Positions 1 through 9,702 of a stretch of DNA of 64,000 nt are shown here, in pieces; positions within the stretch are counted from its first letter, which is position 1, and each line of letters opens with the position of its first letter. The translations under genes and the position numbers were made by a program. This stretch comes from Blepharisma japonicum (lineage: Eukaryota; Ciliophora; Heterotrichea; Heterotrichida; Blepharismidae): positions 744,001-808,000 of the forward strand of contig CATKHK010000001.1 of assembly GCA_949751835.1 (NCBI GenBank). Reading direction: 5' to 3'. The notes under the pieces were generated by a model. The model worked only from the letters and a program-made list of their open reading frames with translations. It had not been told where the DNA came from and searched no databases.

Positions 1-2372
1 TGGAGGATGGGTATAGAGAAGCTGTGCAGGAAATGGGATTTAAGCTGGAAGAATTATATGAAGAAGAAGTAGACCCAGGGCTTGGAAATGGAGGACTTGG
101 AAGGCTGGCAGCTTGCTTTCTAGATTCTTTGGCCACTTTAGATTACCCAGCCTGAGGATATGGTATTAGATATGACTATGGAATATTCCGCCAGATGATC
201 CTAAAAGGTTACCAAGTTGAAATGCCTGATTATTGGCTATCACAAATGAACCCTTGGGAAATTGAACGATCAGACGTCACATATGATATCTATTTTGGAG
301 GAAGAGTTGAAAAAAGATTAGAAAATGGCATCGAAAAAGCAACTTGGTACCCTGTAGAAACCATTAAAGCTGTGGCTTATGACAACCCGATACCAGGTTA
401 TGACACTTTTAACACTATTAATTTACGGCTCTGAAAATCTTTCCCAACAAATGAATTTGACTTCCAATCTTTTAACCAAGGAGATTACTTTAGAGCTATT
501 GAGTCCAGACAAAAAGCAGAATATATCACCTCAGTTCTCTATCCAAACGATAATACACCAGCTGGTAAAGAACTTAGGCTTCGCCAGCAGTACTTTTTTT
601 GCAGCGCTACAATACAAGATATCATACGCAGATTTTTGAAACGGAAAAGATCCTGGGACGAGCTTCCTGAAAAAATTGCGATTCAGCTAAATGATACACA
701 TCCTGCAATTTCCATTCCTGAGCTGCTGATGATCCTTGTTGATAAACATGGATTAGATTGGCCGACGGCATGGAATATTTCTTATAAGGTTTTTGGATAC
801 ACAAATCATACTGTTATGTCTGAAGCTCTAGAAAAATGGAGTGTGGATCTTTTTGGAAAATTGCTGCCAAGGCATTTAGAGATTATTTATACAATAAACC
901 ACATTTTTATGAACCAGATAACAGCTAGGTATCTGAATAATCCTAAGCTGCATGATATGATGATTGATATGTCTATGATTGAAGAATCAAAGCCAAAAAT
1001 GGTGCGCATGGCAAATCTTTCTATTATAGGCTCTCATGCTGTTAACGGTGTTGCTCAGCTCCACACAATGCTACTGACTGACAAACTTTTTGAAAAATTC
1101 AATGAGTATTTTCCTAATAAATTCCAAAATAAGACAAATGGGGTCACTCCAAGAAGATGGATCCATTGCTCCAACCCTGAACTTTCTAATCTTTATACAC
1201 GCTATCTTGGCTCTTCTTCATGGCTCACAAATCTGCATGAGACAAGAAATCTTTTAACTCACCATGAAGACCCAGAATTCAGAAACTCATTTAGTGAAAT
1301 TAAAATAAAAAATAAAGAAAGATTAGCAAAATGGATAGAAAAAGAATGCGGAGTTATTGTACCTACAGATGCTATGTTTGATGTCATGGTAAAAAGATTC
1401 CACGAGTACAAGCGGCAGCATTTGCTCGCCTTTTATATGATTTATAGATATCTTAAGCTTAAAGAAATGACTGTTGATGATAGGCAAAAACAAGTTAAAA
1501 GAGTTTTTATGATTGGAGGAAAAGCAGCGCCTGGATATATTACAGCAAAAAGGATTATCAAGCTGATTACTTCTATTGCAGAAGTTGTCAATCATGATGA
1601 AGATATTGGAGATATAATGAAAGTTGTTTTTCTCCCAAATTATAATGTATCCAATGCACAAGTTATAATCCCTGCCGCAGATTTGACTCAGCAGATTTCA
1701 ACTGCAGGAACTGAAGCTTCAGGCACTAGCAATATGAAATTTGTTATGAATGGAGCCATTATTGTAGGAACAATGGATGGTGCAAATATAGAAATTGTCC
1801 AAGAAATAGGAGAAGAAAATGCTTTTATATTCGGAGCCCGACTTCATGAAGTGGAAGCCTTAAAAAAGGCTCCTCAGCCAGCTATACCAGAGCTTCAAAA
1901 AGTATTTGACTCAATCAGACGTGGAAATTTTGGAAACCCAAAGGAGCTTTCAGGAATCGCTGATAACGTAGAAAACAATGACTATTATCTTCTAAAACAT
2001 GATTTTATATCTTATATAGAAATTCAGGAGAAAATAGATGAGGTTTATAGAAACCATGATCAATGGCTTACTATGACTATTCTAGGGGCACTGCAAATGG
2101 GGAAGTTTTCAAGTGATAGAACAATTACTGAGTATGCCGAAGAAATATGGGATATTGAAGCTGTGCACTTACCGAAACCAGAAAGTATAATTCCGAAGAT
2201 CAAAAGCAAGCCGCATTTGGTGCCAGCAGTCAAAGATATTGATGAAAGAAGGCAAGAAAATGCTGAATCACAGGAAAATATATTGCAGAGCATCCCTATT
2301 AATCAGCTGGAAGCCAGTTTGCAAAAGCCTGACGATACAGAAAAGATTCCAAGATACTTTTACACGCTTTAA
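1..2372 (+). CDS. Glycogen phosphorylase (5'-truncated by window edge)
   Basis: Cytosolic PLP-dependent enzyme that releases glucose-1-phosphate from glycogen. The reading frame is open from base 3 to the TAA at 2370-2372 if TGA is Trp; the two TGA codons (151-153 and 432-434) fall in DYPAWGYGIRY and LRLWKSFP, where the family has aromatic/Trp residues. Other family blocks seen are [41 protein letters not shown] and the PLP-lysine segment [10 protein letters not shown] (about 1715-1742). Roughly the first 100 residues lie upstream of the window. About 60 polar residues after the usual C-terminal end form an extension. No intron is seen. The gene is about 290 bp upstream of the next start. Family call is secure; regulation by phosphorylation cannot be judged because the N-terminus is missing. 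Confidence 0.97.
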
Positions 2373-2661
2373 TAGAATCCTTTATTCAAACTTTGCTTTT
2401 TATTATTAAATTAATTATGCCTTGCATGAATTTTATGCAGCACTTAACATTTATACTTTATTTTGGTGCGTATACGTGAAAAGATTTTTTGGCAATGTAA
2501 TAGCCTGAATTAAATTCAATCAAAGCCAAAAATACTTTCCTTTCATTTTTAGTTTAAAAATTTTGTATATTTAGTGCTCAAGATTGTAATGAAATAATTG
2601 CCGAATTTTATCATATAAATACTCCCTTAATTTATCGAAATGGAGGGATGACAAAATTTAA

Positions 2662-3030
2662 ATGGTAGACACACCTTTCACCCCTTTCACACCTCATACC
2701 CCAAGACCTGCTCTAGGAGATATTTCAAATCACAAACTGCTTTTTAGTGCATACAAAACACCTTTGCATCTGCCTCTCCCAGAAGCTGAAGAAGAAATCA
2801 AAGGGCAAATTCATTTGAATTTAGACGAAATTGAAGAAATCACTCGTGAAAGCTTAGGAATTGAGCTTGAAAGCCCTATGGAATCCCCCAGAATAAGCAT
2901 GATTCCTGATAGTATTATAGAAATCGATGATAACGACGTGTTCGAAGATCTCGACTTTGAAATTGTACAAAATGAAATTGATCGTTATTTGGATACAAAA
3001 CCTGACTTATTTCCTAGCATAATTGATTAA
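2662..3030 (+). CDS. Small acidic protein with cyclin-type destruction box (securin-like candidate)
   Basis: 122 aa, no intron, ATG at 2662, TAA stop. Residues 15-23 read RPALGDISN, a perfect match to the RxxLxxxxN destruction box and to the extended RxALGDIxN form known from B-type cyclins. It is preceded by four TP dipeptides (residues 3-14), typical of proline-directed kinase sites. The rest is strongly acidic and predicted disordered with short helices; two SP sites lie near the middle and the C-terminal 35 residues are rich in Asp/Glu. No cyclin box is present and the protein is far too short for a cyclin. A small acidic protein with an N-terminal D-box fits securin or another APC/C substrate or inhibitor; this function is inferred from motif and composition only. 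Confidence 0.75.
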   Translation: MVDTPFTPFTPHTPRPALGDISNHKLLFSAYKTPLHLPLPEAEEEIKGQIHLNLDEIEEITRESLGIELESPMESPRISMIPDSIIEIDDNDVFEDLDFEIVQNEIDRYLDTKPDLFPSIID

Positions 3031-3095
3031 ATCTAGTTAATCAAACTATTTGTTTTATCATATCTTTATTAATATCAATTATTTAAATATTTTAT

Positions 3096-4553
3096 ATGGA
3101 GCTTAACACTTCTATCATCCCAATAAAGGCTGAAATTGAGCAGCTTCGCAGATTTTTAACGACCTCGCTATCGAAAAAGGCTGATGCTAAAGACATAGAA
3201 AAATTTATTTCAACTTTGGCTCAAAAAGCCGACTATGAGCCTACAATTGAGATAATTGAAAAAACTAAATCGGAGACTAAAGAACTAATTGGCGAGTGTT
3301 TAAGAGATTTGAAAATAGAAAAAAGAAAACGAATTGAAGAAATAATAGAAATAAAGAGAAGTCTTGAAGAAGAAATGCACTACATTAGAGAACAAATGAT
3401 CAAAGTAATAGAAGATAGAAAAAAAGAGTCAGATGAGCACAGAAAGTTAATAATGCAAGAAACAGCATTATTAAAGAGCGACATTCAAAAAGAAATGGCA
3501 ATGATAATTGAAAAATTTAATGCTTTAGAAGACGCAAAAAATCTTCAAAAAGTCAAAATTGATTCGTTAGAGCGGTCAATAAATTTAGTTAAGGAAACAA
3601 AAGTAGACGTAAAGGATTATAGTGAAATTAATACTGATAACAAAAGAGAGATATTTTTGTATATTGAAGAACTTGAAGATCAAATTAAAGACAATTTATT
3701 GAAAATTGAAGCTGACCTTGAAAAGTCTTTAGAAAACAAAGTAAGCATAACTGAACTCTATAAAGCTCTTGAGCCTAAAGTAGACGTCAGTATTTTCAAT
3801 AATTTTTTAGCACAAAAAGCAGATCAGCATGACTTTGAAAATCTTTTAATTAATCTCGATCATTTGCAAGCTGATATTCAAAAGAAAAGCAATTTACATG
3901 ATCTTAATGTCCATATTTCAAATACTAAAATAGCCCTTGAAGAAGTAGCAAGAGATATGCTTGTAAAAGCTAATATTAAAGATATGTGTTCATTGCTTGA
4001 TATGAAAGCAAATGTTGATGATGTCAATAAAATCTTAAGTGATATTCATAAAGAACTTGACTCAAAAACAAGAGTTGATAATTTTGCTTCATATATAAAT
4101 GAGCAGCAAGGAATAATAGAAGCATTATGTGCTGAAAATTGTGTGGCGAGATGAATATGAAAGTCAGGAGAATTAGATGGAAATAGCTATGTCCCATGAG
4201 AAGTTCAATGTGTAAATACGGCCCCAGATAATTATATGTGGGAAAAAGATAAAGCTGTTGTGACCGTGGTAGCACCTGGGCTGTATGAAATTATGGTTGG
4301 GTTTTATGCAAGAAAAAAGCCAACTATACAGATTTTAGTCAATGGTGAGCCAATTTTGACAGCAATAAATTCAGCGAGTTATGCAGTTCATCATAGCTCA
4401 GGAAAATTAAGATCTGTAGGAAATCATTCTAATGGAAATATTGCTGGGCTTACATTAATTGATTTTATAGCTCTTCCTGCAAGAGCTAGAATAACAATTA
4501 TTTATAATGGAGAACTGCATGCTGAAGGATTTATAGGATTAAGAAAATTATAA
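3096..4553 (+). CDS. Coiled-coil protein with C-terminal beta-rich globular domain
   Basis: 485 aa. The first about 350 residues are long heptad-rich alpha helix (Lys/Glu/Ile/Leu), starting MELNTSIIPIKAEIEQLRRF. The frame continues across three TGA (Trp) codons at about 4152-4190 into a segment WxWKSGEL..VPWEVQ, then about 100 residues of alternating hydrophobic/glycine strands (VVAPGLYEIMVGF, PTIQILVNGEPIL, LTLIDFIALPARARITIIYNG) that look like a beta-sandwich, possibly C1q/TNF-like. The standard code would cut the protein before this domain. I do not recognise a named orthologue; a structural or ciliary protein is only a guess. It follows the small D-box gene by 65 bp on the same strand. 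Confidence 0.85.
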
Positions 4554-4734
4554 ATGTGGATAATAAGATAAATTCATCATACTTTCATCTTGCATAAAAG
4601 ATTGAAAAGTTATCATATTAAGAGACTATTATGAATAATAGGTTTTTTGGTAAAAGAATTTCAAAAATCATATTTATTTTAGAAATATCATTTAAGATAC
4701 CTCTAAAATATTTATAATTTCTTAGCGCCAAAAA

Positions 4735-6930
4735 ATGGTAAAAACACAAAAGGCTCCAAATCAGAAAAATTCTAAACAGAATAGTAAAAAGAAATTTGAT
4801 ACTGACCCATTGCAAACAAAAATACCATTTACTGTTAAATCTTCCAAACCTGCTTCAAAGACATGCATTAAATGTAAAGAAATTGGCTCGCTCATTTCTT
4901 GTACAAAATGCGCTCAATCATTTCATTTAGCTTGCCTAGGTTTGTCAGAAAATCAAGTTACATTTACAAATTGAATTTGCGTTGAATGCTTAGGATCATA
5001 CGAGAAGCAATTATCGCATGAGGAAAAGCAGCACCATACTTTACAAAAAAAGGCAAAAGAAAGCTCTTCAGGGAAAATATTTGATAAATTATCGGAAATC
5101 AAGGAAGAAACACAGTTGCAAAAGTTCAAAAATAAATACCCTCAGTATATTAAAGGTGATAAAATTAATTATCCTATTCCAGACGAGCTACTATGAGAAA
5201 ACCAAGGAATTCATGAGATTTCATTAAAAGAAAAGCCAGTCCCAAATAAATCTCATATTGACCCTAAAATTCTGGGCAATATTTTATTTATTTGTGACTT
5301 TCTATATACTTTTAAAGACATTCTCCAAATTGATCCTATTAGCTTTGAGGACGTTAACAAAGGACTATCATCCAAATATGAAAACGAAATTTCCAAAAAT
5401 ATTCATGTTTCCTTGCTAAGACCAATCTTACTGCACATGGCAAGAAAAGAAAATACTGATAAATCCATTAATAGAGGCCTAAGTTATCTTCTTTATAAAT
5501 CATCCAAAATAATTGATTTGGATGATATCCTAGATACTTCATATCTTGTTATATTCGACTATGCATTATTTTCAGGATTATGAAAAGAAATTATTGAAAG
5601 CGCTGGGATAGAAGCAAATGAGTCTTTAAAAGCTTACTCCTTGCTATCTCAATATAACACAAACTACTCAATTGAAGATAAAATCCAGCTGATTTCAACT
5701 CTCATAATTATTTTGCTTGATTCCTTGGCTTTTTATCAAGAAATCACAGATAGAATAGAAAATTTATCGAATCTCAAAAAAGAAAAGCATGAAATTAATG
5801 CTCAGCTGAGAGCAATCCAAAAATCACATCCAGAGAAATCGCAAAATAAAGAAGAATTACAATTACAGGACAAGCTGAAACAAATATTAGGCGAAATAAA
5901 AGAAATTAGAACAAGAACGGAATGCATTGGCAAGGATAGGGATTTTAATGAATATTTTATTTTTCCTTGGGAAAAACGATATATTTTTGTTAAATGCTAC
6001 AAGCCGATCGAAGATGGAAAAGAATCAGAATCAGGGTATTGGTATTATTATGATAAGAAAAAAGAAGTCAATAAATTACTAAAATACCTTAATAGCAAGG
6101 GTGAAAGGGAAGCAAAGCTTGCTGAAGCTTTAACTAAAGCTTTTGAAGGCCTTGAATTAAGAGAAGATGGAATAAAATTTTCATTAAAGAGCGAAGAAGA
6201 GGAGGAGCAGGCAGATTTAGAATCAATAATTGAGCTTGGAAACCCAACTGAAGATCTAAAATTCAGGCTCAAAAAGCTATACGTCTTAATGAAAAATAAT
6301 CTTGGAGTATGCAACTCAGAAATTGAGCGTATAGTCAACGAAGAAACAGTGAGTGTAGAATCAATAAAAAACTATTTCAAAACAATTTCAGAAATCACAG
6401 GCTGTGAACAAATGCTTCAAGAGTCAGATGAAGAAGAAGAAGAGCCTTCAAAGCATAGAAAAATTGAGCTACAGATTTGATCAGACTTCAGTGATATTCA
6501 ATATTACTGGTCCCAATATTTAGAAGAAGCCAAAGACACTCAAGAGTTTTTTATCTGCTATCATATTTTAGCAGAAATTGTCAAAAAATACATAAAAGAG
6601 CACCAGCATCACCCAACTCTAAGAGAAGAAAACTCATACAATCTTGCAAGAAAATCTTATAGACTAGCCAGGCTAAGCAAAGTTAAGCATTATGAAGAAG
6701 ATCGTAACCAAGCACAAGATGATGAATGCTTTATTTGTGGAGAAGATGATGGAACTTTGCTATGCTGCGATGGTTGTCCTAAAGTGGTACATCAAGAGTG
6801 TGTTATGCTTGAAAAAATACCTGAAGGCGATTGGTATTGCAATGAATGTGTTGAAAAAGCAAATGCAATGAGGATGACAAGAGGGAGATTGAAGCTATCA
6901 AAACTTAGAGATAATTTATCAAATAATTAA
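4735..6930 (+). CDS. DDT/WHIM-type chromatin protein with two PHD fingers (ACF1/BAZ-like)
   Basis: 731 aa; continuous when TGA is Trp (4972, 5194, 5581 and 6478 regions). Residues about 44-82 form a PHD finger (CIKC..CTKC....H..C..WICVEC). The middle is helical and hydrophobic, consistent with a DDT module, followed by a WHIM-like block with DFNEYFIFPW and GYWYYYDKKKEVNKLLKYL, then an acidic run. Residues about 660-705 form a canonical PHD (CFICGEDDGTLLCCDGC..VVHQEC..WYCNEC). DDT/WHIM proteins are non-catalytic partners of ISWI remodelers; in Paramecium, WHIM proteins (ICOP) work with ISWI1 in genome rearrangement. The sequence shows the architecture; partnership with ISWI is inferred. No bromodomain is seen. 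Confidence 0.85.
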
Positions 6931-6949
6931 TGAAATTTATTAATAATGA

Positions 6950-7651
6950 TTAATATAATTTATTAATATTTATAGCATTTCTTAACTAGATATTTCTTAC
7001 AGCCAAAGCAGGCCTAGGATGCATATTACTTCTATTAACTCTGCCTTTAGAAATGATATTTATTTTTTTCTGGACAGATAAATAGTCTTTGCAAGCTTCA
7101 GTTTTGTCTTGCTCAGAAAAGAATTCAGTGTTTTCTGACGATGTAATATTTTTAATCTGTTTCATGTAGGTTTCCTGACATCTTTTAAAAAGAGAGTTTG
7201 TGCATTCTTTTTCTTTACTAAATATTGTTGAGATATGCTTAGATATAGACTCCACAAATGTTTGATTGATATCTTTAGGGCTTAAATTTCCTCTTGACAC
7301 TGCTGTCGAAATTGTTCCTCTTTTCGCTGAGCTAGTTCCTGAGCTGGTAAAAAAATCGGATTCGTTAAGAGATCTTCTCTTCATTATTTTTCTTAATCCG
7401 ATTTTAGCTTCTTTAATCATGAGTTTATTTCTCAAAGGCGACGTATTTTTATATTCTTTTTCAACGTGGAGATGAGGCAAGGGTGGTCTTTGAGCTATGA
7501 CCTGCCTTGGTTGTACTTTGCTTAAATTGCAAGGCTGTGGCTTTTTATATAAGTAAAATATATCATGAGGCATCAAACCTGAGTTCTTCTTAGCTTCTTC
7601 AACTAAATCTTTAAACGAAGGTCTCGGAGCGCTTTTCGATCTATCAGTCAT
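6950..7651 (-). CDS. Hypothetical basic protein, 228 aa (one probable intron)
   Basis: Starts MTDRSKSAPRPSFKDL at 7651. Rich in Lys, Ser and Pro, no recognised domain; a helical stretch near the C-terminus contains several Cys and Lys. The unspliced frame ends at a TAG (6986-6988) that is the last base triplet of a perfect 15-nt intron (6986-7000, GTAAGAAATATCTAG, A at position 10). If spliced, 11 further residues follow to the TAA at 6950-6952; if retained, the protein ends 7 residues earlier (221 aa). The first seven of these intron bases match a confident intron in the twin-CX9C gene, so I favour splicing. It is convergent with the PHD gene, 19 bp apart. Function unknown. Confidence 0.75.
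6986..7000 (-). other. Probable 15-nt intron
   Basis: GTAAGAAATATCTAG on the minus strand, phase 0, with A six bases from the 3' end. Removing it moves the stop of the 7651 gene to 6950. The retained form also gives a clean stop, so this is probable rather than certain. Confidence 0.65.
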
Positions 7652-7777
7652 ATTTAACGGATCAATTTAGATAACTCGTTAATTTACTTTTTTCTTATTT
7701 ATTTATAATATCCTCAAAAAATCTTTGTCCTTATTAAAGAAATTAAGAAAGTAAATTAATTGAGAAAATGAATTTCA

Positions 7778-8920
7778 TTAAAAATAGTAGCCTCTCTCTG
7801 GACACTGGCAATTATTGATCATCTGGCGACATTTCAAACAAATTACATAATTGCAAGTCCGGCAAAGCGCTCTCTCCATTCCATTTCTCACCTGGATGAA
7901 ATCGCGGCAAATAGGACAATTTACAAAATCTGTAGGCCCAAGTCCACAAGCACATTCATTTTTTCTGAGTTCACAAATAGAGCAATAATAAACATTGCAG
8001 CCATCACAAAAGCGGAGTTGAGAATTCGGCACTGGTCTTATAATCCTATAGCAGTAATTGCATTTTTTATTTTGTGGAGGTTTTACTTTCGGCTTTGGGT
8101 TACATCTGCATTGATTTTTCATAGTCTTGCAGCGGCCACATATTAAGCTCCTACATTTTGGGCACATTGAGTCAACATCAGTAAGTTCAAAGATTTCAGA
8201 GCAAAGATTATTAGGACATTTTATGATATTTCCGAACTCTCCTTTTAAGAGCCTTTGGTTAAAGGCATAGTCGTTATATTTCTTCATTAATTCATTGGAA
8301 ACGTGATTCTGAATATCGGCTGGTTGAATAATTTTTTTACAATTATCTTGAGGACAGGGGATATCAACAATTTCAGCATTTATTTGACTTTCAAAGTAAG
8401 CATTTAAGCAAACTCGATGAAAATAATGAGTGCATGACCTTAAGGAACATCTATTTTCTAAAGGTATGTTGCCTGTGCAATAGCCACATTTTGGACCTTT
8501 CTCGATTTCAATCGGCTCAGGAGGAAGCCTTATAACTGGAGGAGGAGGCTTGACCATTGCTGGTGGCTGTGGGATTTTATTTGGAATTTCGATAGGACGA
8601 GGAATTGGAACTTCTGGCGGAGGCTTGATTTCAGGGATTTTTACTGGGATTTTAATAAGAGGCAAGGAATTCAACATTTCATTTGCCTCACCGATGCTTC
8701 CCTGGTAAAGCTTTGACTCTATTTTATATTGGTTTTCTGCAGATATCGCTCCAGCTTTGACAGATTCGTAGAGTCTATTTATAAAGGTGTAGATGACTTG
8801 CGGTCCTAAAGAAGTTTTTGTTCTCATGCACCCAGCTAAATAAACTGCTCGTGGTTGAAGATTAGTTGAGATTTGGTTGATTGTATTTAACTCTCTGATG
8901 ATTTCTTCGTCAGATATCAT
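7778..8920 (-). CDS. RBR-type (RING-IBR-RING) E3 ubiquitin ligase-like protein
   Basis: 380 aa. An N-terminal helical domain (about 1-90) is followed by a Pro-rich linker (about 90-145, PEIKPPPEVPIPRP and similar), then a Cys/His-rich block. The first RING reads CGYC..RCSLRSCTHYFHRVCL..CPQDNC; the IBR-like part CPNNLC..CPKC..CGRC..CRC follows, and a last cluster CNYCYR..CDGC..CSIC..CPIC..CRTCNYVICLKCRQ completes at least eight zinc-binding pairs. RBR ligases pass ubiquitin through a catalytic Cys in RING2; several Cys qualify but I cannot choose one. The order of clusters is somewhat unusual, with an additional CxxC-rich segment. Start MISDEEIIRELN follows a short AT-rich leader. Confidence 0.85.
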   Translation of the reverse strand: MISDEEIIRELNTINQISTNLQPRAVYLAGCMRTKTSLGPQVIYTFINRLYESVKAGAISAENQYKIESKLYQGSIGEANEMLNSLPLIKIPVKIPEIKPPPEVPIPRPIEIPNKIPQPPAMVKPPPPVIRLPPEPIEIEKGPKCGYCTGNIPLENRCSLRSCTHYFHRVCLNAYFESQINAEIVDIPCPQDNCKKIIQPADIQNHVSNELMKKYNDYAFNQRLLKGEFGNIIKCPNNLCSEIFELTDVDSMCPKCRSLICGRCKTMKNQCRCNPKPKVKPPQNKKCNYCYRIIRPVPNSQLRFCDGCNVYYCSICELRKNECACGLGPTDFVNCPICRDFIQVRNGMERALCRTCNYVICLKCRQMINNCQCPERGYYF

Positions 8921-9702
8921 CGGCTATATATTTTTATTATTCTAATCTATATTTTTGGAATATTTTTTTAATTTATGATGTTTTGTTGTTGATCTTGCTA
9001 CTGCTTATAAGCAATTGGGTTATAAGTATTAAATAAATGAGAAATCAAAAGAGGTTATTTTATATTATTGGCTATATTTTTTGATAGCAGTTACAGGAAT
9101 ACTTTTTATTTAAATAATAAGAAAGCCACTACTCTAAAAAATAATCCAGTATAAATGGCAAGCTTATTATAAATTCAAAGATAAGGAAGGAAACAATTAA
9201 GACCATTTTATGGTGAAGCAAAAATAACTCCGATAGACCCTAAGGCGTTATTGCCCATCATTAGCGATACAAAATAGCTTATCTTTACGCCTTACACCAT
9301 TGTCTTCATCAAAGAGACCTCTTCAATGCGTCTAAGCATATTAGCTTCCATCTCTTTCAGTTGAGTATGATGAGCTGCAGATTTACCTTCACCTTTCTTT
9401 AAACAATCCGCCTCTCCACGATATTTGAATTATGAAAAGACTCGTGAAGTCTACACTGCCTAATCTTCGTCTTTCGCACTTTGATGCCGTCTATCTTTCC
9501 CAGTTATCTTATTCTAGGGGCCCAAGTTCTGTCAGCCCTATGGTGGTAGAGCTTGACCTGAGGAAAAACTGACTCTTGATCGGTTTAGCACCAATTTGCA
9601 TGGTACATATTTTAGATATATAAATTCAAAGAAAAAATTCTATTAAATTAATAATCTATACTACCAATCTTTTAAAGTATATAAGTATATACTTAATCTC
9701 AA
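8921..9702. other. Intergenic stretch, partly a coding relic
   Basis: Between the divergent RBR (minus, 5' end at 8920) and the TTLL 3' end. The flanks (8921-9105 and 9558-9702) are AT-rich and show no gene. The central part has a visibly less AT-rich composition and carries a decayed minus-strand reading frame, listed separately. No promoter motif or RNA gene recognised. Confidence 0.6.
9106..9557 (-). pseudogene. Decayed coding relic, minus strand, unidentified
   Basis: On the minus strand 9429-9295 is an open stretch of 45 codons with codon-like structure (for example GEGKSAAHHTQLKEMEANML) ended by TAA at 9292, after which the same frame runs on through a hydrophobic segment (GVKISYFVSLMMGNNALGSI) to further TAA codons. 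Upstream, about 9557-9425, a second minus frame is open (VKLYHHRADRTWAPRIR) and would join by a frameshift. There is no ATG at the 5' end and no 15-nt GT..AG intron that restores the frame. This looks like a gene remnant, not a functional gene; the family is not recognised. A structured RNA is an alternative I cannot exclude. Confidence 0.4.

Noticed and set aside
9106-9700. Structured RNA such as SRP, RNase P or telomerase RNA in the less AT-rich island.
   Set aside because: No conserved core of any of these was recognisable, while the minus strand has codon structure. Not excluded, but unsupported.
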